Shown: positions 43,443 to 53,369 of the stretch, one piece after another | Numbering within the stretch: position 1 is the first letter of the stretch | How the letters are laid out: every line of letters starts with the position of its first letter | Assembly: GCA_047621345.1 (NCBI GenBank) | Contig: JBLHLW010000001.1 | Span: forward strand, 150,658-214,657 | Direction: 5' to 3' | From: Actimicrobium sp047621345 | GTDB lineage: Bacteria; Pseudomonadota; Gammaproteobacteria; Burkholderiales; Burkholderiaceae_D | DNA length: 64,000 nt | Position numbers and translations under genes: made by a program | The notes under the pieces: model-generated | The model's input: the letters and a program-made list of their open reading frames with translations, nothing else | What the model was told of the DNA's origin: nothing | Databases searched by the model: none

Positions 43443-44108
43443 CTAAGAACCTGATCGGTATGCCCTTCCCAGTGATTTCCCTGCGGTGAGCACGGTACGC
43501 TACTACTTTGATCAATGGACTTGCGCCGGTGCCGACGACGAACCCAGCCTGCTTGAGCAGGCTTTAAAAAAATCAGGTGGAGCAAGAGCGAAAACGCAAT
43601 GGGCGGTCGCCCTCGACGAGCTTTTGCATCGTGGACGCGCAAAGTGTGAAGAACACCGATACGGCACGTCAGAAGGGGTATGACGCAGGCAAGAAAGTCT
43701 CGGGTATCAAGCGCCATATCGCCGTCGATACACAAGGCCTGCCACATGCCATTTATGTGACGACCGCCGAGGTGACGGATCGCGCCGGAGCACTGGCAAT
43801 GTTCGATAAAAACAAGAAAAATCTATCGACAGTGGTCAATGTTCTGGTCGATGGCGGCTATACCGGAGCGCCCTTTGCAGAGGCCGTCAAAGACCTTCTG
43901 GGAGCGACCGTGCAAGTGGCCAAACGCAGCGAATTGCACACGTTTGCCGTCATTCCACAGCGGTGGGTAGTGGAGCGTTCCTTCGCCTGGCTGGGGAAAT
44001 GCCGGCGCTTGTGGTAAAACTGCGAACGCAAGCTCACTACAAGCTTGCAATTCGTTCATCTGGCGTTTCTAGCATTATTGCTGCGCAGATCCTGATCAGG
44101 TTCTTAGG
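43443..44108 (+). mobile_element. IS5-family element, internally deleted
   Basis: Terminal inverted repeats share CTAAGAACCTGATC (left at 43443, right complement ending at 44108). The span of about 666 bp is shorter than the usual 800-900 bp of IS5-family elements of this type, because the segment for the transposase N-terminus is missing right after the left repeat. It interrupts the 3' end of the GSU2403-type gene. No clear target duplication is seen. Confidence 0.8.
43465..44095 (+). pseudogene. IS5-family transposase remnant
   Basis: The coding remnant starts within the transposase at LPSDFPAVSTVRYYFDQW. A frameshift between about 43560 and 43600 moves it to the frame of FCIVDAQSVKNTD and GYDAGKKVSGIKRHIAVD, and a TAA at 44015-44017 replaces a codon after CRRLW. 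The rest reads to TGA at 44093. The DDE residues are all visible: Asp in IVDAQ, Asp in VDGGYTG, Glu in VVERSFAWL. Deletion, frameshift and nonsense change make it inactive. Confidence 0.85.
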
Positions 44109-45041
44109 GAATTGCAGCATTTTTTCCCAGATATCGCCCAGATAAGCCTCTTCGATCGCAGCAATAATGGTGGCCGCCTGCCACAAATCTTTTTCCGATT
44201 TACTCAGTTGGTTTGTTCGGGACTGCGAGGAAAAAAGCTTGTGTAACGCGAACCTTGATGGCTGCGGAACAAAGACTGGAATCACATAGTTTTTAGAAAG
44301 CACAACGCCGGCCATATTGTTGGACGCCAGATAATGAAGTAATGGAATCTCCTGCGCATAAACCTGAATTTCCGGAACATTCACTGCTCTTCCAGCACTG
44401 TTTCCACTGACCAAAATATCAACCATAAGACGATCGGCGCCAGGCAGTTTCATTGTTTTATTTTTGGATCGATGATTTAGTTCTGTCGATACTTCCATGA
44501 AAGGAAGTCCTGATGATCGCAATGTCTCCAGCATGGAAACGCTTCCGCCGGCGAGATGAAGTGGCCGTAGACGAGCGAGATCGATGTTTTCGGTCAACGA
44601 ACTGCGAGCGACTATTCCAAGTGAATTGAGAAGCACCCCATAGGTGTAGCTTCCAATTAAAGTGTGACCTCCAGCAAATAGACCACTGTTGTGAATGGCT
44701 GCCAACGTAGCGCCAGCCTTATCTTCGACGCACTGAAATCCAAGCTTGCGAATTTTTTTGACAAAGCCAACCAACATGGTTGCACGGTCTATTTTTTCTT
44801 GAGCCAGACTTCGCGCCTCATTGCCCTCGTCAGAACCTTCTGGATCACCAACGTATTCTTCTCCCGGCTTGCCCGCCGCGTCGTAAAAACGCCTGTAGAA
44901 ATAAACTTCATTTCAACGGGTGCGTGCCTCGATCGAACCTGGCGTCCCGATTGGTATTGCATCCGGCGTATCGGCTGCCTGGGCCCCGCTTTGGTACTCC
45001 GTCTGGAATCCAATTTCATGCCGGCTAAATAATTTTTTCAT
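44109..45041 (-). pseudogene. GSU2403-type nucleotidyltransferase-fold gene, broken
   Basis: On the minus strand, an ATG at 45041 with a GAGAAGG ribosome-binding site starts MKKLFSRHEIGFQTEYQSG. TGA interrupts it at codon 43 (44913-44915), and it continues NEVYFYRRFYDAAGKPGEEYVG into the long open part FVKKIRKLGFQCVEDKAGATLAAIHNSGLFAGGHTLIGSYTYGVLLNSLG, typical of this family. The IS5 remnant cuts off its 3' end; a few codons left of the IS (near 43395-43442) may be its original C-terminus. Such proteins occur in defence and toxin-antitoxin neighbourhoods, but their activity is unproven. Confidence 0.75.
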
Positions 45042-45418
45042 ACGCACCTTCTCTAGCCACATATTATTGTAGTTTATGTGGCAAGAGGGTTTTAAGTCAC
45101 CTCGTTATGCACAAGTCGTTCGATATTGGCGCGTGGTACTGGTCTGAGGGACTTGCGTATAACGAAATTGATCCCATCCGTCCAGCCTTCGCATCATTGC
45201 CTCTGATTCGTCGCCATCGCAGGGCTTCGCCGGCCTCTTTGAGGCAGGAGTGAATAGCAAGCTCAATCGGGTTTCATGCTGTATGAAAAGGTAACGGTCG
45301 CGGTTAGCATAAAAAACTGGTTTATACTTTCGCCCTTCGAAGGTTAGACCTTAACCTGTGTCAATTCCTTTTCACTGCTTCTCTACCTGACCGGCACTTC
45401 CACCGTGTCCACATCACC
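45042..45418. other. Intergenic stretch before the PBP1A gene
   Basis: 377 bp with no gene that I can support. A minus-strand frame reading MMRRLDGWDQFRYTQVPQ (about 45110-45210) looks protein-like but ends soon and may be a decayed fragment. TTTATACTTTCG near 45330 could be the -10 region of the PBP1A promoter. No RNA gene or terminator is seen. Confidence 0.5.
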
Positions 45419-47785
45419 TTGACCCGACCCTCTTCCAAGCGCGCGCCCCGATCCCTGAACAGTCGCCTTCTGATCGCCTTTTTATGTTTGTGCGGACTGG
45501 GTGCTTTCTTTGTGTCCATGCTCCTCGGTTACGCGTTTTTAATTGTCGCGCCGAACATGCCCTCGCTTGATCGGGTGACCGACTACAAGCCCAAGATTCC
45601 ACTGCGAATATTTACAGCGGATAACGTGCTGATCGGTGAGTTCGGGGAAGAGCATCGGAACTTCTTGTCGATTAAGCAGATTCCGGCGCAAATGAAAAAT
45701 GCGGTACTGGCGATTGAGGACAGTCGTTTTTATGAGCATGGTGGTGTTGATTTCATTGGATTGATGCGTGCCGTCGTCAATGATCTCGCTGGTGGTTCGT
45801 CGCAAGGGGCATCGACCATCACGATGCAGGTCGCCCGTAATTTTTTCCTGACCCGCGACAAGACGCTGAGCCGCAAGATGAACGAGATCATGCTGTCTTA
45901 CAAAATCGAGCGTACCTTGTCGAAAGACGAAATTTTAGAGCTCTACCTGAACCAGATTTATCTTGGCCAGCGCGCCTATGGTTTTGGCAGTGCTGCACAA
46001 ACTTACTTCGGCAAGCCGCTGGCGCAGCTCAGCGTGGCCCAGTTCGCAATGCTGGCGGGTTTGCCGAAGGCGCCCTCGGCTTACAACCCGGTCGTCAACC
46101 CCAAGCGTGCCCATATCCGTCAACGCTACATTTTGCAGCGCATGCGTGAACTCAATTTCATCACTGCAGAGCAATATCAACAAGCGATAGACGAAGACAT
46201 TAAGGTGCGTCAAAGCGGCAAGTCCTATGCCATTCACGCTGAGTACGCCGCTGAAATGGTGCGCAAGATTTTGTATGCGCAGTATCAGGACGAGATCTAT
46301 ACCAGTGGTTTCGATGTGATTACTACCCTGCGCTCGAAAGATCAGGAAGCCGCTTATTTGGCGTTGCGTCGTGGCGTGATGGATTACGAGCGCCGTCATG
46401 GCTATCGGGGTCCGGAGGCGCTGATCACGCTGCCAGCGGATGCCGAAGCGCTTCAGGATGCCATTGATGGTGTGCTGGACAAGCATCCGGACAGCGACGA
46501 ATTACGTGCTGCGGTAGTGACGGCGGCATCGCCGAAACTGGTGCGCGCGACCATGCTGTCGGGTGACAACATCGAAATCAGTGGCGACGGCTTGCGCTTC
46601 GCTGCGGCCGGACTCAATACCAAATCGGCGGCGGCCTTGCGGATTGTTCCCGGTGCCGTGATCCGCGTGATTGAGGATGATAAAAAGCGCTGGAGTATCG
46701 TCCAGTTGCCCAATGTTGCCGCAGCGTTCGTTGCGCTCGATCCGCAAAGCGGCGCCTATCGGGCACTGGTGGGTGGTTTCGATTTCAATTTAAGTAAGTT
46801 TGACCATGTCACCCAGGCATGGCGCCAGCCGGGCTCAAGCATCAAGCCGTTCATTTATTCGGCGGCATTGGAAAAAGGCTTCGGTCCCGGTACGCTGATC
46901 AACGATGCACCGCTCTCCATCCCGGCCGAAGCCGGAGCGCCGTTATGGGAGCCGCAAAATGATGACAACGTCTACGACGGTCCGGTCACGATGCGTTTGG
47001 CGCTGGCCAAGTCGAAGAACGTGGTGTCGATCCGTGTGCTGCGCGCCATCACCGCACAGGCAGCCCGGGATCATATGGGGCGCTTCGGGTTCGACGTGAA
47101 CAAGCAGCCTAATAACCTGACGTTGGCATTGGGTACCGGTCTGGTCACACCTGGCCAAATGGCCGGTGCTTATGCGGTATTTGCCAATGGAGGCTATCAG
47201 GTCACGCCGTATCTGATCCAGTCCGTGACGGATTCTCGTGGAAAATTGGTATCGCAGGCCAAGCCCGTACTGGTGGGCGAGGAGTCGGTTCGGGTACTCG
47301 ATGCCCGCAACGCCTTCATCATGGACAGCATGTTGCGCGACGTGGCGCGTTACGGCACAGCCGCTGCGGCGTCACGACTGGGTCGGACTGATTTGGCCGG
47401 CAAGACCGGTACCACCAACGATTCCATTGATGGTTGGTTTGCCGGTTATGGTGGCGATATGGTGGCGGTGGCCTGGATGGGCTATGACGAGCCGAAGTCG
47501 CTGGGTAATCGCGAGTTTGGTTCCACGCTGGCGTTGCCCGTCTGGATGAGTTTCATGCAGTCCGAGTTGCGTGGAAAAGCGATCACTCAACAAACGGTAC
47601 CGGCGGGTCTTAATCGTGATTCTGGTGATTGGGCGTACAACGAATATGCGCAGGGTGGTGGGGTTCGCTCGCTGGGTCTCGACGAGCCGGTAGCAACGCC
47701 TCCCTTCGATATTGGCATCTTTGGCGAAAGGATCATTCCGCCCGATCCGTCAGCGACCCGCATGAAAGAGCTTTACGGCTTCTGA
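45419..47785 (+). CDS. mrcA: Penicillin-binding protein 1A
   Basis: A 788-residue class A PBP that polymerises and cross-links peptidoglycan. A membrane anchor spans about residues 18-42. The GT51 domain has EDSRFYEHGG (catalytic Glu100) and QGASTITMQVARNFFL. An OB-like insert follows. The transpeptidase domain has GSSIK (Ser473), SKN near 535 and KTGTT (662). The frame requires a TTG start at 45419 without a clear ribosome-binding site; the next ATG is inside the membrane anchor. Its 3' end overlaps the convergent flavoprotein gene by 13 bp. Confidence 0.94.
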   Translation: MTRPSSKRAPRSLNSRLLIAFLCLCGLGAFFVSMLLGYAFLIVAPNMPSLDRVTDYKPKIPLRIFTADNVLIGEFGEEHRNFLSIKQIPAQMKNAVLAIEDSRFYEHGGVDFIGLMRAVVNDLAGGSSQGASTITMQVARNFFLTRDKTLSRKMNEIMLSYKIERTLSKDEILELYLNQIYLGQRAYGFGSAAQTYFGKPLAQLSVAQFAMLAGLPKAPSAYNPVVNPKRAHIRQRYILQRMRELNFITAEQYQQAIDEDIKVRQSGKSYAIHAEYAAEMVRKILYAQYQDEIYTSGFDVITTLRSKDQEAAYLALRRGVMDYERRHGYRGPEALITLPADAEALQDAIDGVLDKHPDSDELRAAVVTAASPKLVRATMLSGDNIEISGDGLRFAAAGLNTKSAAALRIVPGAVIRVIEDDKKRWSIVQLPNVAAAFVALDPQSGAYRALVGGFDFNLSKFDHVTQAWRQPGSSIKPFIYSAALEKGFGPGTLINDAPLSIPAEAGAPLWEPQNDDNVYDGPVTMRLALAKSKNVVSIRVLRAITAQAARDHMGRFGFDVNKQPNNLTLALGTGLVTPGQMAGAYAVFANGGYQVTPYLIQSVTDSRGKLVSQAKPVLVGEESVRVLDARNAFIMDSMLRDVARYGTAAAASRLGRTDLAGKTGTTNDSIDGWFAGYGGDMVAVAWMGYDEPKSLGNREFGSTLALPVWMSFMQSELRGKAITQQTVPAGLNRDSGDWAYNEYAQGGGVRSLGLDEPVATPPFDIGIFGERIIPPDPSATRMKELYGF

Positions 47786-49014
47786 TCCAGATAGTGCAAG
47801 ACACCGCGCGCCGCATGGCGCCCGGTGCCGAGGCAGGCGGTGAGCAGGTAGCCGCCGGTCGGCGCTTCCCAGTCAAGCATTTCGCCGGCACAAAATACGC
47901 CCGGCACGGCCTGCGCCATCAAGTTCGCATTCAAGGTTTCGAAGCGTACGCCACCCGCGCTGCTGATGGCTTCGTCGATAGGACGTACTGCGGTCAGTGT
48001 CAGCGGTAACGACTTGATCGCGGCCGCCAGTCTGGCCGGGTCGTTGAAGGCTTGCTTGTCCAGTAATTCGCGTAGCAAACCCATCTTGACCCCCGCCAAT
48101 CCGACCCGGCTTTGCAGGTGACTGGCCAGCGAGCGTGACCCGCGCGGATGATCGACTTCTGCCAGTACCCGGTCGGCGTCTTTTCCCGGTGTCAGATCGA
48201 GCCGTATGGTGACCGATCCGTTGGCGACGATCTGGTCACGCAAGGTCGACGAAATTGCATACACCAGACTGCCTTCGATACCACCGGCGCTGATCATGCA
48301 TTCGCCGGCGCGGGAATGGGTGATGCCTTCTCCATCGGTCCAGTGGATGACGATGGACTTGAGCGGATGACCAGCGAATTTTTCTGCAAAATGGGGCGTC
48401 CAACCGACATCGAAGCCGCAGTTGGCAGCTTGCAGTGGCGCGACGGCGATTCCCCGCGCGTCCAGCCAAGGCACCCAGGCACCGGTCGAGCCGAGACGCT
48501 TCCAGCTACCGCCACCGAGTGCCAGTACGACCGCATCCGGCTTGCAGGTCAGCACACCATCAGGATGATTGAATACCAGCGCGCCATCGTTATCCCAGCC
48601 GCGCCACGTATGGCGCATGTGAAAACGCACGCCGGCGTCGCGCAGGCGATGCAGCCAGGCGCGCAGTAGCGGTGCCGCTTTCATGTCAACCGGAAAAATG
48701 CGTCCTGATGAGCCAACAAAGGTCGCGATGCCGAGAGCGTCGCACCAGGCGCGCAAGGCGGTGGCATCAAACTCGTCGAGCATGGGTTGCAGGGCAGGGC
48801 GGCGATCGGCGTAGCGGGACTGAAATGCTGTGGCGGGTTCGGCGTGGGTCAGGTTCAGCCCGCCTTTTCCGGCGAGCAGAAATTTGCGCCCGACCGACGG
48901 CATGGCGTCGTACAGATCGACGCTGACGCCGGCGTTGACCAACATTTCAGCGGCCATCAGTCCGGCCGGACCGCCGCCGATGACGACGGCTTGACGTGCT
49001 TGGAAAGGGGGCAT
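47773..49014 (-). CDS. NAD(P)/FAD-dependent oxidoreductase, HI0933-like flavoprotein
   Basis: A 413-residue flavoprotein with AVVIGGGPAGLMAAEMLVNAGVSVDLYD near the N-terminus, the GRKFLLAGKGGLNLTH motif typical of the HI0933 family, and GVFCAGEMLDWEAPTGGYLLTACLGTG at the C-terminus. Its reaction is unknown. The ATG at 49014 is one base past the rarD stop (TGACATG); the longer frame into rarD lacks domain support. It is in an operon with rarD. Confidence 0.9.
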   Translation of the reverse strand: MPPFQARQAVVIGGGPAGLMAAEMLVNAGVSVDLYDAMPSVGRKFLLAGKGGLNLTHAEPATAFQSRYADRRPALQPMLDEFDATALRAWCDALGIATFVGSSGRIFPVDMKAAPLLRAWLHRLRDAGVRFHMRHTWRGWDNDGALVFNHPDGVLTCKPDAVVLALGGGSWKRLGSTGAWVPWLDARGIAVAPLQAANCGFDVGWTPHFAEKFAGHPLKSIVIHWTDGEGITHSRAGECMISAGGIEGSLVYAISSTLRDQIVANGSVTIRLDLTPGKDADRVLAEVDHPRGSRSLASHLQSRVGLAGVKMGLLRELLDKQAFNDPARLAAAIKSLPLTLTAVRPIDEAISSAGGVRFETLNANLMAQAVPGVFCAGEMLDWEAPTGGYLLTACLGTGRHAARGVLHYLDQKP

Positions 49015-49015
49015 G

Positions 49016-49921
49016 TCAGCTTTCAGTTGCTGCAGGAGTCTTGCGCGCGCGCCAGGCGCGCCATACGCCCTCGCCAGAATAGACCACCAGCGCCGACCAG
49101 ATCGCTGCAAAGCCAATCAGCCTATCTCCGCTAAACGGTTCGTTATAGAGCAGCACGCCGAGCGCCAGTTGCAGGCTGGGACCGATGTACTGCAGTAGGC
49201 CCAGCGTTGACATCGGGATCCGGCGTGCGCCAGCGGCAAACAGCAGCAACGGTATGGCAGTAATCGGGCCAGCCGCCATCAGCAGCCATTGCGATTGCGT
49301 GGGCGCATCGAGGAAGGCGTTTTGCTGATGCAGGGTCAGCCATACCAGCGCGGCCAGCGCGAATGGAAACAGCAGCAAGGTTTCCAGCGACAGGCCTTCG
49401 AGCGGTCCGAGTGTTGCTGTCTTGCGCATCAAGCCGTAAAAACCGAACGAGAGTGCCAGCGTTAGCCCTATCCACGGTGGCTGGCCGGTAATCCACGTCA
49501 GCCAGGCGACACCGCAGGCAGCCAGCGCCACGGCCAGCCACTGGACGCCGCGCATGCGTTCGCCCAGCACCACGTAACCGAGCAGGACGTTGACCAGCGG
49601 ATTAATGAAGTAGCCCAGACTGGAATCGATGATGCGGCCATTATTGACGGCCCAGATATACGTGAACCAGTTGGTCGAGAGCAGCACCGCGCTAAGCAGG
49701 AAGGTGGCGAGCACCTTGGGCTGGCGCACGGCGTCACGCAACCACGTCCATTGATTGCGCCAGGCCAGCACACACAACAGGAACAGTAGCGACCAGACCA
49801 TCCGGTGCAACATGATTTGTGTCGGGGCAATACTTTGCAGGGCTTTGAAGTAAAGCGGAAGCAGGCCCCAGATCACATAGGCGGTAGCGGCGAAGAGCAT
49901 GCCTTTGCGCATGGATGACAT
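49016..49921 (-). CDS. rarD: EamA family transporter RarD
   Basis: A 301-residue membrane protein with ten predicted helices in two EamA repeats. It begins MRKGMLFAATAYVIWGLLPLYFKALQ, and SLGYFINPLVNVLLGYVVLGERM in the first repeat is typical of RarD (chloramphenicol-sensitivity protein). It is thought to be an exporter or permease of uncertain substrate. The gene is upstream of, and coupled to, the flavoprotein. Confidence 0.92.
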   Translation of the reverse strand: MSSMRKGMLFAATAYVIWGLLPLYFKALQSIAPTQIMLHRMVWSLLFLLCVLAWRNQWTWLRDAVRQPKVLATFLLSAVLLSTNWFTYIWAVNNGRIIDSSLGYFINPLVNVLLGYVVLGERMRGVQWLAVALAACGVAWLTWITGQPPWIGLTLALSFGFYGLMRKTATLGPLEGLSLETLLLFPFALAALVWLTLHQQNAFLDAPTQSQWLLMAAGPITAIPLLLFAAGARRIPMSTLGLLQYIGPSLQLALGVLLYNEPFSGDRLIGFAAIWSALVVYSGEGVWRAWRARKTPAATES

Positions 49922-50039
49922 TCTCGGTAGAAGGAGCGCGCGGTCGTGCGGGCAGGGGCTGGATTATGCCACCGGACAGAGTGCTCCGGTGACACTCGGC
50001 CTGCTTTTATCCGGGTTATTCGAGCGCCAGCGGTTTTTT

Positions 50040-51695
50040 TCAGCCGGTCTTGGCGGTCAATGCGACTTTCCTTCGCATGGGTATCGCTTTGTTATGTTGC
50101 TGGTTCTGTCGTAGCGCGCTCGTCAAGTTGGCCGGCGAAGACGGCTGCACCGTTGCCTGCATTCCGTCGACCTGAAACACACTGATGGCTTTGATCAGGT
50201 TATCGGCCTGTTCCTGCATCGATTCTGCTGCCGCAGTGGATTGTTCGACCAGTGCGGCATTTTGTTGCGTGCTTTGGTCCATGTGCGTAATCGCCGCATT
50301 AATGTGGCCGAGGCCCAAGGTCTGTTCCAGGCTGGCAGCGGCGATTTCGCTGATGATGCGGCTGACGCGGCTGACGCTGGCGACGACCTCATCCATTGTT
50401 GCGCCGGCCTGTTCAACCAACCGTGCACCGGCATCGACCTTGTCAACCGAGTCGCCGATCAGAACTTTGATTTCCCTGGCGGCTGACGCGCTGCGCTGAG
50501 CCAGGTTGCGTACTTCGGCGGCCACTACGGCAAAACCACGTCCCTGTTCCCCGGCTCGGGCGGCTTCAACTGCCGCATTGAGGGCGAGGATGTTGGTCTG
50601 GAACGCAATGCCGTCGATGACGCTGATGATATCGACGATCTTTTTTGCTGATGTGTTGATGGCGTCCATCGTTTCCACGACTTGTGAGACGACCCGTCCA
50701 CCTTTGCTTGCAACAGTCGATGCGCAGACGGCCAGATTGCTGGCTTCGCGCGCATTGTCGGCATTCTGCTTGACGGTCGCAGTCAGTTGTTCCATCGATG
50801 AGGCGGTTTCTTCGAGTGCGCTGGCCTGCGATTCGGTGCGCTGCGATAAATCCCGGCTCCCCATCGAGATCTGCCGCGATCCGGTGGAGATCGCCCCCGA
50901 CGAAGCGCTGATCTCGCTGACAATCCCAGCCAGGTTGGCGATGAATACATTGAGCGAATCTCCCAGCACGGCAAATTCACCTTGCAGGGCTGGAATACGC
51001 TGGTTCAGGTTGCTGTCGCCTGAATTGAGATCGTCTACGGACTTCAAGACGCGACGGACGTTGGCGGTAATCGTACGTATTGTCACCAGTGCAAATGTAC
51101 CCAGGCAAAGGATGGATACCAGCAACGTAATCAGGATGATACGTTCGCAGTGGACTGCAGTGGCCTGCGACGCAGCGGTGGTCTCCACGCTATTTTTTTC
51201 AATCAATGCCGACAGCGATGCCATTTCCCGTTCTAGTGTTTCGAACGTCTTCATGAATTTGTCGAACTCGTTGTCCATTGTCGCCGGTTGATCAAAGGCG
51301 AGAGCAACCGCTAGCTTGCTCTGATTGAGATAGATATCCACCAGCGAACGTACCTTGGCGATTGAGGTCGTAATTTCTGCTGGCAGCGGCAAGACTTCAT
51401 TCTTTTTTAACGCTTCGGTGAACGATGACATGTGTTGAGCCTGCGCTTGCTCGACTTCCTTGCGCTGATCAATTTTTTTCTTGCTGCTCATTGACATCGC
51501 CAGCAGCACGTCGCCGCGCAGTGCGTCGTGCATCATGTCTGCCTGCATGTGATTGCGTAGTGCCGCACTGACGGTCGCGTTCTCCTGCAATGCCCCGGAA
51601 ACGGTGCGTTCTGCCCAGATGCCTGAACCACCTACCAGAACGGTGAACAGGAGACTGAGTGCAGTCATTAAAATTAAGCGCCATGTAATTGTCAT
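50040..51695 (-). CDS. Methyl-accepting chemotaxis protein
   Basis: A 551-residue receptor. N-terminal helix MTITWRLILMTALSLLFTVLVGG, then a periplasmic four-helix-type domain (about 30-180), a second membrane helix near 190-210, a HAMP domain, and the signalling domain with EAARAGEQGRGFAVVAAEVRNLAQRSASAAREIK as the hairpin tip. The ATG at 51695 has GGAG six bases upstream. A decayed fragment of its 3' end appears at 53370-53455. The ligand is unknown. Confidence 0.93.
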   Translation of the reverse strand: MTITWRLILMTALSLLFTVLVGGSGIWAERTVSGALQENATVSAALRNHMQADMMHDALRGDVLLAMSMSSKKKIDQRKEVEQAQAQHMSSFTEALKKNEVLPLPAEITTSIAKVRSLVDIYLNQSKLAVALAFDQPATMDNEFDKFMKTFETLEREMASLSALIEKNSVETTAASQATAVHCERIILITLLVSILCLGTFALVTIRTITANVRRVLKSVDDLNSGDSNLNQRIPALQGEFAVLGDSLNVFIANLAGIVSEISASSGAISTGSRQISMGSRDLSQRTESQASALEETASSMEQLTATVKQNADNAREASNLAVCASTVASKGGRVVSQVVETMDAINTSAKKIVDIISVIDGIAFQTNILALNAAVEAARAGEQGRGFAVVAAEVRNLAQRSASAAREIKVLIGDSVDKVDAGARLVEQAGATMDEVVASVSRVSRIISEIAAASLEQTLGLGHINAAITHMDQSTQQNAALVEQSTAAAESMQEQADNLIKAISVFQVDGMQATVQPSSPANLTSALRQNQQHNKAIPMRRKVALTAKTG

Positions 51696-51715
51696 CGTCA
51701 GCTCCGGTTCGATGG

Positions 51716-52525
51716 CTAGAATTTGCTGGAGAGGCCGGCGGTCCATGTCAGGTCAGCCGTATTTTTGTTGAGTCCTTTGTAGAGAGCCGTATCGATTTGC
51801 CACTTCGGCGAAAGCAGATACGCCATGCCGATATCAAGAGTGGCGACAGTGCCACCATGCTGGGAGCGGGCAATCTGGGGCAAGGCAATTTCGACAAAAA
51901 CGCGGGTTTGCTCGCTTAGTGACTTGCCAAGGACGGTGGCAAAAATGCCATTCCAGTTGCGGTTTCCGTTCTGGTCCTTGTCAAAGCTCAGGCCGGGCAT
52001 GACGCCTAGAGACAGTCCTGCGGGTAAGTTCCACTCGGCAACGATGCGCAACGAAGGGCGCAAGTCATTGCCACGGAATGCTGTCGAGCCACTGTCGAGA
52101 TCGACATGGGCCAAGATGCCGACAGACGGGCTGGTACCATTTTCATCCATCACGTGCCACTTTGCCCCGACCGATGTATCTGCGTACCCGCGGTCGGTCG
52201 TGCGAGTCCCTTGAGTCAGGTTATTACTGTGCTGGACAATACGGCCGTCGGTTTCCAAGCGCAGTTCCCATGCTGCGCCGATGCCCATGCGTAGCAGGAT
52301 CGGGGTGCTCATATCATGCGTTTTAGTGGTGCTGCGGCGGGTCCGTTCGATGGCGAAGCCCGTCTCTGCCTGAAATCGTCCGTTACCGACAACATCGCTT
52401 GATTCGACGAAGTCAGGACGATCGGTGACGATGACATCTTTTTCCTCAGCGCTGGCGACGCTGGCAACGACCATAAGGAATCCCGCGAGCGCGGTTTTAC
52501 AGTGTAAGCATTGTTTTTTTTGCAT
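51716..52525 (-). CDS. Outer-membrane transporter-like protein (phenol MetA-pathway type)
   Basis: A 269-residue protein with a signal peptide (cut after VASVASA, residue 26) and a beta-rich body beginning VTDRPDFVESSDVVGNGRFQAETGFAIER, as in the Phenol_MetA_deg/transporter family of outer-membrane barrels. It ends in Phe (SKF), as outer-membrane proteins do. It is 20 bp upstream of the chemoreceptor and likely cotranscribed. A fragment of its 5' half is duplicated at about 53453-53575. The substrate is unknown. Confidence 0.82.
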   Translation of the reverse strand: MQKKQCLHCKTALAGFLMVVASVASAEEKDVIVTDRPDFVESSDVVGNGRFQAETGFAIERTRRSTTKTHDMSTPILLRMGIGAAWELRLETDGRIVQHSNNLTQGTRTTDRGYADTSVGAKWHVMDENGTSPSVGILAHVDLDSGSTAFRGNDLRPSLRIVAEWNLPAGLSLGVMPGLSFDKDQNGNRNWNGIFATVLGKSLSEQTRVFVEIALPQIARSQHGGTVATLDIGMAYLLSPKWQIDTALYKGLNKNTADLTWTAGLSSKF

Positions 52526-52889
52526 GGCTGATTTCTCTCTATCGGCAAATTTCTAATCGAAAAAAATAATCCGGCATCGGTGTATGAATTAATCGCTACG
52601 GCCAATCAATGCACTTCAGAATATTACTTTAAGTAAATAAAAACAAATACTAAAAGTTGTGAGGGTCACATTTGGATGTTGGTTTTGTGGTTTTAATAAA
52701 ATATTATTTTGATAGTGAGTTATTTGCGCGCTATGCCGCCTGGAGGGATGCCGCGTCATGGACCGTAGAGGAGGTATTGCCGGGCTTACTCCGGCAGGCA
52801 TCAGTCCTACGCGACGCAAGCTTGGCTCGCAGCAATATGGCTTCAGTTTATCGACGGAATCGAGCTTTCCATGACAGACATGAGGCCAA

Positions 52890-53116
52890 CGAATTTGCTC
52901 GAAGACAGCGCCAGCGTATTTGACGTGAGCCGGTGCAGGTGGCAACCGGAGCGCGCAGGAGTATGTCATCGAGGTGATTGGTACTCTCGATGACGCAGCC
53001 ATGTCGTTTTGCACGACCCTGAAAGGGAATGGTCAGGCAATGACAGTAATGAAAGTGCGCTGGTAAAGCGCGCACACAGGGCATTTTGCGATGAAGGTGT
53101 CCGAGCGGGAGCAGAA
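52890..53116 (+). pseudogene. Decayed copy of the pseudouridine synthase gene
   Basis: The stretch matches 54081-54337 of the intact gene downstream. GCTCGAAGACAGCGCCAG is identical, and further on the protein-level match EYVIEVIGTLDDAAM against EFVVEVIGALDDAAM and NGQAMTVMKVRW against NGKPMTSMKVSW is clear. It carries indels and stops and lacks the N-terminal part, except for weak similarity from about 52740. It reads on the same strand as the intact gene. Confidence 0.85.
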
Positions 53117-53369
53117 CCCTGCCTGAGTTAGCAGGTTGGACCTGCGCGTATCTGGCCATGAACAGCCGGTCTTCAGGCCGCGTTCGCTGCCGTCGTCAGA
53201 CGGCACCTATTGGCCCAGCATCGGTGCACTGTCCTGCGTTGATCTTGTCCTGCAGACTAATCTGATGCAGGCAATGCCTACCGTTCGTTATTGGCAACCA
53301 GTGCGACGGTTCTCATTATTGGCCGCTTCTTTTTGCGAACGGGTTTGCTGGCATCGGGTGTACTTGTAT

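Noticed and set aside
43403..43747. 114-codon minus-strand frame within the IS remnant
   Set aside because: The plus strand encodes a recognisable transposase with DDE residues; this frame is its shadow.
43443..44108. Active insertion sequence
   Set aside because: The transposase has lost its N-terminal part and carries a frameshift and a stop, so it cannot move by itself.
44109..44777. Intact 246-residue protein
   Set aside because: Reading further upstream in the same frame gives the natural start and N-terminal motif of the GSU2403 family, interrupted by TGA, and the 3' end lies inside the IS; it is a fragment.
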